The position numbers and the translations under genes are program-made. DNA of 64,000 bases from NCBI GenBank assembly GCA_934436505.1, contig CAKSAP010000001.1:186001-250000 (forward strand), in the 5' to 3' direction. Positions 17,394 through 25,187 of the stretch are shown piece after piece. Below the pieces are notes generated by a model. The model was not told the DNA's origin and made no database searches. It worked only from the letters and a program-made list of their open reading frames with translations. Source of the stretch: an uncultured Eubacteriales bacterium (GTDB taxonomy: Bacteria > Bacillota > Clostridia > Oscillospirales > Acutalibacteraceae). How positions within the stretch are numbered: position 1 is the stretch's first letter; every line of letters starts with the position of its first letter.

Positions 17394-17427
17394 TAACCTC
17401 ACCCTTTATTGAAATATTTGTGTCTTG

Positions 17428-17456
17428 ATTTTAACACATAAATATAAATAAAACAA
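17428..17456 (-). promoter_or_regulatory. Promoter of the PAP2 phosphatase gene
   Basis: Minus strand TTGTTT, 17-base spacer, TAAAAT, 35 bases before the start codon. Confidence 0.6.
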
Positions 17457-17468
17457 TACCGTCTTTGA

Positions 17469-17497
17469 TTGACAAACCTGCGTATATTTGGTACAAT
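17469..17497 (+). promoter_or_regulatory. Promoter of tRNA-Arg
   Basis: TTGACA, 17-base spacer, TACAAT; expected start about 40 bases before the tRNA. Confidence 0.85.
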
Positions 17498-17544
17498 TAT
17501 CACGCTCGTTTGAGAGAAAGAGCAACAATTTAATAAGAATATAC

Positions 17545-17619
17545 GCCTCCTTAGTTAAATGGATATAATAAACCCCTCCTAAGGGTTAGTTGTGAGTTCG
17601 ATTCTCGCAGGGGGTGCCA
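17545..17619 (+). tRNA. tRNA-Arg (anticodon CCU)
   Basis: I folded it by hand. Acceptor GCCTCCT pairs with AGGGGGT (G1-U72 and one internal U-G). The D stem is GTTA/TAAT. The anticodon stem is AACCC/GGGTT with loop CTCCTAA, giving anticodon CCT. The variable region is 4 bases, and the T stem is GTGAG/CTCGC with loop TTCGATT. Encoded discriminator G and CCA follow (17616-17619). It has its own promoter and a terminator directly behind. The weak acceptor and D stems leave some doubt whether it is fully functional, but every arm closes. Confidence 0.85.
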
Positions 17620-17627
17620 AAACTTTG

Positions 17628-17655
17628 AAAAGAGCCGAGCAACGGCTCTTTTGTT
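17628..17655 (+). terminator. Terminator after tRNA-Arg
   Basis: Ten-base-pair stem AAAAGAGCCG/CGGCTCTTTT, loop AGCAA. Confidence 0.85.
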
Positions 17656-17667
17656 AAATGGATATAA
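17653..17667 (+). repeat. Second copy of tRNA-Arg D-arm segment
   Basis: These 15 bases repeat tRNA positions 17554-17568 (GTTAAATGGATATAA) exactly. Together with the 3'-half copy at 17770 they form a second tRNA-like copy split by about 100 inserted bases. Confidence 0.75.
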
Positions 17668-17770
17668 GAACCTGAACGCAGAAGCGTTCAGAACCTTGTT
17701 ACTCGCAAAACTCATAATAAGAACCTGAATTCTGACGAATCCAGAACCTTGTTACTCGCTTTGCTCGTAA
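17665..17770 (+). repeat. Two tandem 53-base repeats containing hairpins
   Basis: Two units, 17665-17717 and 17718-17770. Both read TAAGAACCTGAA, then a variable hairpin loop, then CAGAACCTTGTTACTCGC, then a variable end. Unit 1 has the perfect stem CTGAACGC/GCGTTCAG; unit 2 has the compensated version CTGAATTC/GAATCCAG. They interrupt the second tRNA-like copy. Confidence 0.8.
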
Positions 17771-17824
17771 TAATAAACCCCTCCTAAGGGTTAGTTGTGA
17801 GTTCGATTCTCGCAGGGGGTGCCA
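17770..17824 (+). pseudogene. Duplicated 3' half of tRNA-Arg (CCU), att-like
   Basis: Fifty-five bases identical to 17565-17619, from the anticodon arm through CCA, placed exactly 205 bases downstream. It lacks an acceptor 5' strand and so cannot be a working tRNA. Perfect duplication of a tRNA 3' end is the usual footprint of tyrosine-recombinase integration. Confidence 0.85.
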
Positions 17825-17833
17825 AAAGCACAA

Positions 17834-17873
17834 CCGAAAAGCCTAGTAAAATCAAGGCTTTTCGGCTTTTTTT
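17834..17873 (+). terminator. Terminator behind the tRNA fragment
   Basis: Ten-base-pair stem CCGAAAAGCC/GGCTTTTCGG, 12-base loop, then CTTTTTTT. A decayed copy occurs at about 19479-19517. Confidence 0.85.
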
Positions 17874-17920
17874 ATTTTTGCGAGAAAACAACAAAAACGA
17901 GAAAATCACAAATTTTCATT
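17861..17920 (+). repeat. Direct repeat, left copy
   Basis: About 60 bases starting TTCGGCTTTTTTTATTTTTG that recur with a few changes at 19505-19563; the first 23 bases are identical. The two copies bracket a 1.6-kb segment holding three small genes. Confidence 0.75.
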
Positions 17921-17936
17921 AGCAAATTTTCCGTCA

Positions 17937-18080
17937 GCTAATGGAAATTAGAACTAACGTCGCCCGCCTTTCAGGTGTACGGGTTGCTAATAAAAATTAG
18001 CAGGATTTTCGCTATTTTGTTAATGAAAATGCCCTCTCTGCTAATGAGAGAAAAAACGAGCAAAATTCTTGCTAATGGAC
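17937..18080 (+). repeat. Cluster of GCTAATG-type short repeats
   Basis: In this gene-free stretch the motif GCTAAT(G/A) occurs in both orientations: CATTAGCA, GCTAATGG, GCTAATAAAAATTAGC (perfect palindrome), GCTAATGAG and GCTAATGG. The spacing looks like protein-binding or origin repeats. Apart from these repeats and the tRNA-derived sequence, I see no gene from 17620 to 18192. Confidence 0.6.
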
Positions 18081-18192
18081 AAGGCGGTTGTTACCCTGTT
18101 AATTCGTTCATTTAGGGGTGGTCAAGAGACAATCGCACACTACCTATATGCCCTTTCTTATTATATAATTGCGGTAACAGGAGGTGGTTGTT

Positions 18193-18372
18193 TTGAAAGA
18201 ACAGAAATATCACCTATATCTTTCCAAGGACGAATACAGCGAAGTGTTGCAATCACTTATCCGTTTGAAGAACAGCCTGATAGCACAAGGCAGATACACG
18301 GACGCAGTAGATGATATTCTTTGCAAGGTGCTTTCAGCCAAGAAAAGACAGTTCAAAATCAAATATATCTGA
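18193..18372 (+). CDS. Small conserved protein of mobile-element type
   Basis: 59 residues from TTG at 18193, with AGGAGG 8 bases upstream (18179-18184); a GTG at 18184 overlaps that site. It begins MKEQKYHLYLSKDEYSEV and ends KKRQFKIKYI. I recall very similar short proteins in Firmicute integrative conjugative elements, but I cannot name a function. A TATAAT-like element lies shortly upstream, and a strong terminator follows. Its place beside the duplicated tRNA end fits an element remnant. Confidence 0.65.
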   Translation: MKEQKYHLYLSKDEYSEVLQSLIRLKNSLIAQGRYTDAVDDILCKVLSAKKRQFKIKYI

Positions 18373-18380
18373 ACACGAAT

Positions 18381-18413
18381 AAAGACCGCCTACACTTTTG
18401 TAAGCGGTCTTTG
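18381..18413 (+). terminator. Terminator after the small element-type gene
   Basis: AAAGACCGC...GCGGTCTTT stem, continuing as TACA/TGTA after one mismatch, loop CTTT. Confidence 0.85.
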
Positions 18414-18453
18414 CTAATTTAGAGTAAGTTCGACAAACTGGAATTTGACTTGC

Positions 18454-18777
18454 CTATTTTCTTAAAATCTCATGTGGAGCTTCTATTTCATTTGCCAAGG
18501 TATGCTCTGTTAATTCTGACATCAATTTCAATTTTTTATTAATCAATGGTCGCATACAATTAGGAACATGTTCCTGATGCGCTCTGTGGATTGCTACACA
18601 TTCCTTACAGTTTCCGTGATAACGACAGGCTTTCAGGCAAGGACAGTGATCTTTGTCTTTATACTCCTTACGAAATTCCGCTGCAAATTCTTCTTGCAGT
18701 CTCAGTCCCTCGACACGGTTTCCCTTATGAAATTCTACCATTGCATCCAGTTCTTTCTGGTTCCCTTCAATCTTCAT
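18454..18777 (-). CDS. Small Cys-rich protein, probable metal binder
   Basis: 107 residues from ATG at 18777 (MKIEGNQKE), chosen because GGAGGCGC lies upstream. The central part holds six Cys and several His: CPCLKACRYHGNCKECVAIH, then a later CMRP. The pattern resembles a small clostridial family with CxC...HGxCxECV motifs that is often labelled hypothetical. Zinc or iron binding is plausible but unproven. It is in the AT-rich accessory segment, on the same strand as the next small gene. Confidence 0.7.
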   Translation of the reverse strand: MKIEGNQKELDAMVEFHKGNRVEGLRLQEEFAAEFRKEYKDKDHCPCLKACRYHGNCKECVAIHRAHQEHVPNCMRPLINKKLKLMSELTEHTLANEIEAPHEILRK

Positions 18778-18859
18778 GTTATTATAGCGCCTCCATTTCA
18801 ACTATTCCTCATTTTCTGATAAATTCCTATTTTCTCAATTCTCCAAACTGGAATTTAGA

Positions 18860-19228
18860 TCATGATTCATATGGATAGTAGTGTTCTGCCTTCGACTGAA
18901 ATTCACATAATTTTAATATTTTCATATCCTTATCAAAATCTGCTATTGTAACACCATCAAAGCCATCTATCTTACCATCATAATTACATCTGAAGTACCA
19001 TTCAACAATTAACGTTTGGTTTTGCTCGAATATTCTTTTGATTGTCCATTCCAATACTTGTCCCTTATTATTCCAATTTTCAAACCATGTTACAATTTGT
19101 GATAAGCCATGATATTCAGGTCCATAGCATTCACTATACAAAGCATTTTCAGAAAAAGTCTGTTTTACAATCTCAACATCGTTATCTAACCAAGACTGAA
19201 AATATTTCTTAATGACATCTACTTTCAT
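18860..19228 (-). CDS. SnoaL/NTF2-like small protein
   Basis: 122 residues with the SnoaL-like fold signature: a helical start (VIKKYFQSWLDNDVEIVKQTFSENALY), WFENWNNKGQVLEWTIKRI, and a strand-rich end with FDGVTIADFD. Members are cyclases, isomerases or unassigned pocket proteins; the role here is unknown. ATG at 19228 is used because the in-frame GTG at 19240 overlaps the GGAGG. Codon use is visibly more AT-rich than in the flanking core genes, which suggests acquisition with the element. Confidence 0.75.
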   Translation of the reverse strand: MKVDVIKKYFQSWLDNDVEIVKQTFSENALYSECYGPEYHGLSQIVTWFENWNNKGQVLEWTIKRIFEQNQTLIVEWYFRCNYDGKIDGFDGVTIADFDKDMKILKLCEFQSKAEHYYPYES

Positions 19229-19590
19229 ATTATCCTCCACAAATTCAAATTTGTCTTTCTCTTAATTTCCTATTATACACCAAAATTATGAATATTTCTA
19301 CCCGCCGTCTATTGACCTTAGTTTCGAGGAAAATAGGCGGCTTTTTGTTATTTTCAAAAATTTTTTTCAAGATTTTTTGAAAAAACACCCCCCAAAAACG
19401 CTCTCCCATTTCAAACAAGTGAAAAAACCACGAAAAATTAGCAGGTTTTGGACGAGAATTTACTAACAGTGAAATCCCAGAAAAGCCTTGATTGTTCTTG
19501 GTTTTTCGGCTTTTTTTATTTTTGCGAAGAAACAGCAAAAACGAAAAATCGCAAACTTTCATAATCGGTCAACAAATTTATTTGTAATTA
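19229..19590. other. Gene-free junction with decayed terminators and right repeat copy
   Basis: No gene is visible. It holds a CCGCC/GGCGG hairpin (around 19301-19345) followed by CTTTTTG, a TTTTTCAA/TTGAAAAA hairpin near 19365-19385, a decayed copy of the tRNA-side terminator (19479-19517) and the right copy of the 60-base direct repeat (19505-19563). Confidence 0.6.
19505..19563 (+). repeat. Direct repeat, right copy
   Basis: Matches 17861-17920 with a few substitutions and a one-base indel. It marks the right limit of the accessory segment, just before the sugar operon promoter. Confidence 0.75.
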
Positions 19591-19618
19591 TTGACAACAA
19601 AAACGAGCGATGTATAAT
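19591..19618 (+). promoter_or_regulatory. Promoter of the sugar operon
   Basis: Consensus TTGACA and TATAAT with a 16-base spacer, 42 bases before the symporter start. Confidence 0.88.
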
Positions 19619-19659
19619 ATTATTGTTCAATTTCGACAATTTGGTTAAGGGGGCTGTTT

Positions 19660-21060
19660 ATGGAAACGCATGGAATTAAATTTAAGGATAAGCTCGGTTA
19701 TGCTCTGGGCGATATGGGCGGAATACTCTCGTTTAGTCTTGTTTCTTCGTATTTAACAATGTTTTATACCGATATTTTGGGCATTTCAGCCGCAAGCATA
19801 ACAATCTTAATGCTTATTGCCAGAATTTGGGACGCTGTAAATGACCCTATGTGGGGTTCGTTTATAGACTCGAGAAAGCCGACAAAGCACGGCAGATTCA
19901 GACCCTATATTTTAGGTGCTTCTTTTCCGCTTGCCGTGGGTGCGTTTTTAATGTTTTATAAAATTCCCGGATTGTCAAACAGTCAATATTTAATCTATGC
20001 TTACATAACATATATTTTCTACGGTATGATGTATACCGGCGTCAATATCCCTTACGGATCTTTGGCAAGTGCCGTTACAGATGACGAGGTTGAACGTTCA
20101 TCTCTTTCAATGTGGCGCTCTGTCGGTGCGGGAATCGGCGGCTTGCCGGCGCAAATTCTCATGCCGCTTGTTGTTTTCACGACTGTAATCAATGCCGACG
20201 GCAGTTCGTCAAAGGTTCTTGACGGGAACAAGCTTTCATTGTGCGTAGGCGCAATTTCGGTTTTAACGATTGTTCTTTTTATTATCCACTTTAGATTGAC
20301 AAAGGAGCGAATTCAGCTTCCGCCGACTCAAAAAACAAGCGATTATAATTTGCTGAAAACCGTCAAAGTCCTTGCTAAAAACAAGCCGTTTGTTGTGCTT
20401 TGCTTCATATCTATGTTTCTTATCTGTTTTCAAATGTACACACAAACGTTTTATAATTATCTTTTCAAAAATTACTTTGAGAAGCCGGGTCTTTACAGCA
20501 TTGTTACCATATGCACCTATTTGCCTATGGCGTTGTTTTTGCCGTTTATGGGTAAGCTTATCAGAAAATTCGGCAAAAAGGAAATTTGCGGCGCAGGCTT
20601 GGGCTTTGCCTTTGTTATCAGCGCTCTGATGTTCCTTTTACGTTTTACCCCGTTTGCCCACAATCCTTATGTTTTCCTCGGACTCGTGTTCCTTTCGGGT
20701 GCAGGTCAAACCTTCCTTGTGCTTGAGGTTTGGGCACTTGTTATGGACGTTACGGATTATCAGGAGCTTTTGTCGGGCAGACGTGAAGAGGGCACGACCT
20801 ACAGTATATATTCTTTTGTACGCAAGCTGGGTCAAACGGCCGCAGGCGCAGGTGTTCCGGCAGTGCTTGGAGCTATCGGCTACAAAGGCACGCAAGCCGT
20901 ACAATCACAGCAGGTTTTAACGAAAATGTTTGATGCGGCAACAATAGTGCCGTCGGTCATTCTTTTGCTTATGTTTATTTTGACGACCTTTTGCTATAAG
21001 CTGGGCAAATCGGAAATCGAGGATTTGCACAAGCAGCTTTACGGCAATAAAAACGATTGA
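19660..21060 (+). CDS. GPH-family sugar:cation symporter
   Basis: 466-residue transporter with about 12 spans, of the glycoside-pentoside-hexuronide family (MelB/XynB-like). Typical features are the start KFKDKLGYALGDMGG, ARIWDAVNDPMWGSFIDSRKPTKHGRFRPYIL between the first spans, NIPYGSLASAVTDD, and FVRKLGQTAAGAGVPAVLG late in the protein. It imports a glycoside using a cation gradient; the sugar cannot be read from sequence. AAGGGGG precedes the ATG. It leads an operon with an esterase and a GH31 glycosidase, which points to uptake of an esterified alpha-linked oligosaccharide. Confidence 0.92.
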   Translation: METHGIKFKDKLGYALGDMGGILSFSLVSSYLTMFYTDILGISAASITILMLIARIWDAVNDPMWGSFIDSRKPTKHGRFRPYILGASFPLAVGAFLMFYKIPGLSNSQYLIYAYITYIFYGMMYTGVNIPYGSLASAVTDDEVERSSLSMWRSVGAGIGGLPAQILMPLVVFTTVINADGSSSKVLDGNKLSLCVGAISVLTIVLFIIHFRLTKERIQLPPTQKTSDYNLLKTVKVLAKNKPFVVLCFISMFLICFQMYTQTFYNYLFKNYFEKPGLYSIVTICTYLPMALFLPFMGKLIRKFGKKEICGAGLGFAFVISALMFLLRFTPFAHNPYVFLGLVFLSGAGQTFLVLEVWALVMDVTDYQELLSGRREEGTTYSIYSFVRKLGQTAAGAGVPAVLGAIGYKGTQAVQSQQVLTKMFDAATIVPSVILLLMFILTTFCYKLGKSEIEDLHKQLYGNKND

Positions 21061-21081
21061 TATACTTAGGGGCATAATTTT

Positions 21082-22410
21082 ATGAAAACAGTTGAATTGC
21101 AAACAAAATGCGGAAAAATTCAAGGCATTGACGGCGAAAACTGCCTTGAATTCAGGGGCATAAAATACGCAAATGCCAAGCGTTGGGAATATCCTCAGGT
21201 GATTGAAAAATGGGAGGGTGTTTTTGATGCAACTTGCTTTAAGGAGTGCTCATATCAGCACCGTGGGTTTGATGATGACGCAACGGTTAACCCCTTTTAT
21301 CATTATGAATTCAGAGACGGTTTGGCGTTTACATACAGCGAGGATTGCCAATTTTTGAATATATATGCGCCTAAAGAAGCGAAAAATTGTCCCGTTTTAA
21401 TTTTTATTCACGGCGGCAGCTTTACGGGCGGAAGCTCAAACGAGGCGCATATCAACGGTGAAAACTTTGCAAAAAACGGCATAATTTTTGTCACGATGAA
21501 TTACAGGCTTAATGCCTTCGGCTTTTGCTCACACCCTGATTTAACCGATGAAAACGGAGTTTGCGGTAATTTCGGACTTTTTGACCAATATGCCGCAATT
21601 AAATGGGTTAAGGAAAATATTGAAGCTTTCGGCGGTAATCCGAATAATATTGTGCTTTCAGGTCAAAGCGCAGGGGCGATGAGCGTTGACATTCATCTTT
21701 CAAATCCGCTTTGCAAAGGTTGGTTTTCAGGAGCGATAATGATGAGTGGCGGCGGTTTACAGCGTTTTCTCGCAAAACCCCTGACTCCCGAAAAAACAAG
21801 AGCTTTTTGGGATAAGATTATTGAAAATGCAGGAGTTAAAAGTATAGCCGAATTGAAAAAAGCGGATAAAGAGGTGCTCTATCGTGCTTGGGATAAGGCG
21901 TGCAAGGAGGAAAAGCTCAAAAGTATGCTTTACACCATGCCGGTCTGTGACGGAAAAATAATTACGCAGTCGAATTTTAACAACAGGACAATTCCTCAAA
22001 TGCCTAAAATTATAGGCGTTACAAAAAATGATATGGTGCCTGCCGTTTTGCGGGCAGTCGATAAAAAGTGGATTTCCTGTGATAAAAACAGCGATTGCTA
22101 TATTTATTATTTTGCACGCAGCTTGCCGGGCGATGAAAAGGGTGCTTGGCATTCAAGCGATTTGCTTTATGCTTTTTCAACTCTTGATAAAAATTGGCGG
22201 CCTTTTGAGGCTGTTGATTATGAAATTTCAAATCAGCTTGCGAAATCCTTTATTGCTTTTGCAAAAAACGGAAATCCCAATTGCAATGAAATACCGATGT
22301 GGAAGCCAGGCACGGCTAAGGTTATGACCTTTTGTGAAAACACAAGGCCGGCACATTGGAACATCCCACAGCTTTTGAAAAATACATTTATTGGCGGAGC
22401 ATCAATATAA
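21082..22410 (+). CDS. Type B carboxylesterase
   Basis: 442-residue alpha/beta-hydrolase of the carboxylesterase/cholinesterase type, without a signal peptide and so cytosolic. Motifs are RGIKYA at the N-terminus, EDCQFLNIY, oxyanion loop FIHGGSFTGGS, nucleophile elbow LSGQSAGAMS with the catalytic Ser, and WHSSDLLYAF supplying the probable catalytic His. It is shorter than the classic 490-550 residues. Downstream of the sugar symporter and overlapping the GH31 gene by one base, it likely removes acyl groups from the imported sugar. AGGGG is upstream of ATG. Confidence 0.88.
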   Translation: MKTVELQTKCGKIQGIDGENCLEFRGIKYANAKRWEYPQVIEKWEGVFDATCFKECSYQHRGFDDDATVNPFYHYEFRDGLAFTYSEDCQFLNIYAPKEAKNCPVLIFIHGGSFTGGSSNEAHINGENFAKNGIIFVTMNYRLNAFGFCSHPDLTDENGVCGNFGLFDQYAAIKWVKENIEAFGGNPNNIVLSGQSAGAMSVDIHLSNPLCKGWFSGAIMMSGGGLQRFLAKPLTPEKTRAFWDKIIENAGVKSIAELKKADKEVLYRAWDKACKEEKLKSMLYTMPVCDGKIITQSNFNNRTIPQMPKIIGVTKNDMVPAVLRAVDKKWISCDKNSDCYIYYFARSLPGDEKGAWHSSDLLYAFSTLDKNWRPFEAVDYEISNQLAKSFIAFAKNGNPNCNEIPMWKPGTAKVMTFCENTRPAHWNIPQLLKNTFIGGASI

Positions 22411-24713
22411 TGAGATTTAATCATATTTTTAAGCTTACAAACGAAAACGAAACGCACCGTGAATACAAGTGCGATAACGTTAATATCAACATTGATTTCA
22501 TAAGCGGCAGTGCTTTGCGTGTGGCGGTTTTTAACGATAACGCCGAAATGCTGCCGACCTTTACCGTAAATCCAAACAATAACCTGTCCTCTCTCGGCAG
22601 AAGCAGATTATCCGTGGACGGGTTTGACTGTGTTGCGCCTGTTGTAGAGAAATTTGAAAATAAAGAGAAATTTGTCCTTGATTGCGGCGTTACCGTTGAC
22701 CTTGATTTGAATAATTTTATTTTGACTTACAGTAAAGAATCAAAGCTTTTGTTCGGGGACAGGGCACCGCTTGCCTATAATTTTGAAGGCGAATTCGGAA
22801 ACGGGTCTTACCATTATATTACAAGGGAAGATGACGAGCACATTTTCGGACTTGGCGACAAAAGCGGTCTGATAAATAAAGCAGGTCAGGTTTACCGCAT
22901 TGAAACGGCGGACAGTATGGGCTTTGACGCAGAAAAAACAGATCCCCTGTACAAACACGTTCCGTTTTACATTTGCGAAAATTCTGTTGGTGCTTACGGC
23001 ATTTATTACGATACAGCAGACACCTCTTTTGTTGATTTAGGCAGAGAAATCAATAATTATTACTGCCATTTCAAGTATTTTAAGACGGATGACGATTGCT
23101 TGGTTTATTATGTCTTTTTCGGAAGCAAGCTTTCTGTTTTACAGCAATATGCTCGCTTGTGCGGTAAGCAGGCTTTTCCGCCTAAGTGGAGCTTCGATTA
23201 TTGCGGCAGCACAATGGCATATACCGATGCGCCCGACGCACAAAATCAGATGCAGGGCTTTTTGGATAAAATTAAAGACCTTGATTTGAGTTGCGGCGGA
23301 TTTTATCTTTCATCGGGATATACTTCAATAGGCAATTTGCGCTGCGTTTTTAATTGGAATTATGATAAGTTTCCCGATCCTCAAAAATTCGTTGCCGATT
23401 ACAATAATGCAGGAATACATTTAATTCCGAATATCAAGCCTGCTTTTTTGACCTCGCATCCAATGTATAATGAGCTGGCGGAAAAAGGATTTTTCGTTAA
23501 AAATGCAGACGGAACGCCCTATGTAACGCAGTTTTGGGACGGTGTGGGCAGTTATTTGGACTTTACAAATTCCGACGCCTTCGATTTTTGGGGCAGTCAG
23601 GTAACCGAAAAGCTGCTTGATTTCGGAATTGACGCTACATGGAATGATAATAACGAGTTTGATATTAAGGCAACCGACGCTGTTGCCGCAGGCTTTGGCA
23701 AAAAAGTGTCTGCGTGCAGAATTCGTCCGATTTTAACTTATTTAATGGTGTTATCTTCATACAAGGCGCAAATGAAAAAATACCCCGAGAAGCGTCCGTT
23801 TTTATCTACGAGAAGCGGAAACAGCGGTGTCAGACGCTTGGCGCAAACCTGGTCCGGCGATAATTTCACTTCGTTTCACGATTTGCGTTTTTGTCATTAT
23901 GTAGGAATGACAATGTCACTTTCAGGCTTTTATTTTTACGGTCACGATTTAGGAGGCTTTTCAGGCAAAATGCCTTCCGAAGAATTGCTTTTAAGATGGA
24001 TGCAGCACGGCGTATTTGAGCCACGCTTTACAATTCATTCTTGGAACGGCGACGGCTCTGCCACTATGCCGTGGAGCTATGAAAGCGGCTTGTGCGGCGC
24101 AAAGGCGATTTTAAGACAACGCAAAAGCCTGATACCTTATTTATATAATTGCGCTTATAACAGCGTGGAAAATGATGTTCCCGTGCAAGCTCCGCCTTAT
24201 ATTTATTACGATGATGAAAATATTGACGTAAATACCGATGCGTTTATGCTTGGCAGAGATGTTTTGACAGCCTGCGTGCTTGATGAGGGTGTAGCTCATG
24301 TGTCTGTTTACCTACCAAAGGGCGACGGTTGGTATCTGAATGAAACCGGAAAGCTCTATTGTGGCGGAAGCACGGTAAAGGTCGATTTGCCGCCGGATAA
24401 GCCTGTGCCTTATTTTATTCGTTCCGGCTCTGTTTTTCCCGTCGATGAGGGCGAGTGCTCATACAAATCCGCAGAAAAAGTCGTTTTTACCGTTTATCCT
24501 GTTAAAAACGGCAAATTTACAGCCCGTTATTTTAATGATGACGGCGAGTCCTTTGAATACTTAAAAAACAACTGCGTAAAATTAGAGTTTGATGTAAATT
24601 GCGATAACGGAAATGTGAATGTTGTTGTAAATAATAAGGGTAATGTAAAATTAACACCTGAAATCAAGCTTGTTTCTACGGATGTGCGTAAGTTGAATGT
24701 TACGGTAAAATAA
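22410..24713 (+). CDS. Glycoside hydrolase family 31
   Basis: 767-residue retaining alpha-glycosidase. The N-terminal beta-sandwich is followed by the catalytic barrel. The nucleophile is the Asp of TWNDNNEFD, and the acid/base Asp lies in TWSGDNFTSFHDLR, both matching GH31. There is no signal peptide, so it acts inside the cell. GH31 members include alpha-glucosidases, alpha-xylosidases and alpha-galactosidases; this one cannot be assigned. The frame is open 54 bases earlier, inside the esterase gene, but ATG at 22410 overlaps the esterase stop (TAATG) and follows GGCGGAG, so coupling is likely. Confidence 0.92.
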   Translation: MRFNHIFKLTNENETHREYKCDNVNINIDFISGSALRVAVFNDNAEMLPTFTVNPNNNLSSLGRSRLSVDGFDCVAPVVEKFENKEKFVLDCGVTVDLDLNNFILTYSKESKLLFGDRAPLAYNFEGEFGNGSYHYITREDDEHIFGLGDKSGLINKAGQVYRIETADSMGFDAEKTDPLYKHVPFYICENSVGAYGIYYDTADTSFVDLGREINNYYCHFKYFKTDDDCLVYYVFFGSKLSVLQQYARLCGKQAFPPKWSFDYCGSTMAYTDAPDAQNQMQGFLDKIKDLDLSCGGFYLSSGYTSIGNLRCVFNWNYDKFPDPQKFVADYNNAGIHLIPNIKPAFLTSHPMYNELAEKGFFVKNADGTPYVTQFWDGVGSYLDFTNSDAFDFWGSQVTEKLLDFGIDATWNDNNEFDIKATDAVAAGFGKKVSACRIRPILTYLMVLSSYKAQMKKYPEKRPFLSTRSGNSGVRRLAQTWSGDNFTSFHDLRFCHYVGMTMSLSGFYFYGHDLGGFSGKMPSEELLLRWMQHGVFEPRFTIHSWNGDGSATMPWSYESGLCGAKAILRQRKSLIPYLYNCAYNSVENDVPVQAPPYIYYDDENIDVNTDAFMLGRDVLTACVLDEGVAHVSVYLPKGDGWYLNETGKLYCGGSTVKVDLPPDKPVPYFIRSGSVFPVDEGECSYKSAEKVVFTVYPVKNGKFTARYFNDDGESFEYLKNNCVKLEFDVNCDNGNVNVVVNNKGNVKLTPEIKLVSTDVRKLNVTVK

Positions 24714-24796
24714 AAATTTTATCTTTTGAGCTGTTACGGATAGTGCAGACGGAACAAAAAGCTTGCTTGATACAGTGAATTTAATTCAAAACAACA

Positions 24797-24833
24797 AACC
24801 GATTTCGTTTTTAGCGGAGTCGGTTCGTTTTTT
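24797..24833 (+). terminator. Terminator after the sugar operon
   Basis: AACCGA/TCGGTT stem with internal CG/CG pairing, followed by CGTTTTTT. Confidence 0.7.
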
Positions 24834-24856
24834 GATTTGAAATATAGCTTTAACTG

Positions 24857-24886
24857 TTGACAATAAAAGTGGGGCTGTGCTAACAT
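24857..24886 (+). promoter_or_regulatory. Probable promoter of feoAB
   Basis: TTGACA, 18-base spacer, TAACAT with an upstream TG (extended -10). No convincing Fur or DtxR-type palindrome was seen around it. Confidence 0.6.
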
Positions 24887-24934
24887 TATACAATAATAAG
24901 AAAGCAAAATTTATAAGGTTTCGGGGGAATGAAA

Positions 24935-25159
24935 ATGACTCTTGATATGCTTAAAAACGGAGAAACGGCGGTTATAAAAACCGTGGGCGGAGAGGGTGCG
25001 CTCAGACTGCGCTTTCTTGATATGGGACTTATTCCGCACACAGCCGTAACTCTTCAAAAAACCGCACCTATGGGCGACCCGATAGAAATAAGGGTGCGGG
25101 GCTATGAGCTGACGCTTCGAAAAGCGGACGCAAGACTTATAGAAGTTGAAAAGATATAA
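24935..25159 (+). CDS. feoA: Ferrous iron transport protein A
   Basis: 74-residue SH3-like FeoA: GETAVIKTVGG, LRFLDMGLIPHT, GDPIEIRVRGYELTLRKADA. It is a small cytosolic partner of the FeoB iron channel. I chose ATG at 24935 because GGGGG (24923-24927) is too close to the in-frame ATG at 24929. feoB starts 28 bases later. Confidence 0.94.
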   Translation: MTLDMLKNGETAVIKTVGGEGALRLRFLDMGLIPHTAVTLQKTAPMGDPIEIRVRGYELTLRKADARLIEVEKI

Positions 25160-25187
25160 TATTTTATATGAAAGGTACAGACTATAA

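Noticed and set aside
17665..17770. CRISPR array from the 53-base units
   Set aside because: Only two units, no spacer-like unique sequence between conserved repeats, and no cas genes.
17770..17824. Second tRNA-Arg gene
   Set aside because: It has no 5' acceptor strand, and its D-arm copy lies about 100 bases away, so it cannot fold into a tRNA.
24714..24838. Possible short coding remnant ending before the terminator (reads ...SADGTKSLLDTVNLIQ...)
   Set aside because: It follows a stop directly, has no start codon or ribosome-binding site, and overlaps the terminator.
24840..24934. Fur or DtxR box ahead of feoA
   Set aside because: No convincing dyad of either type around the promoter.
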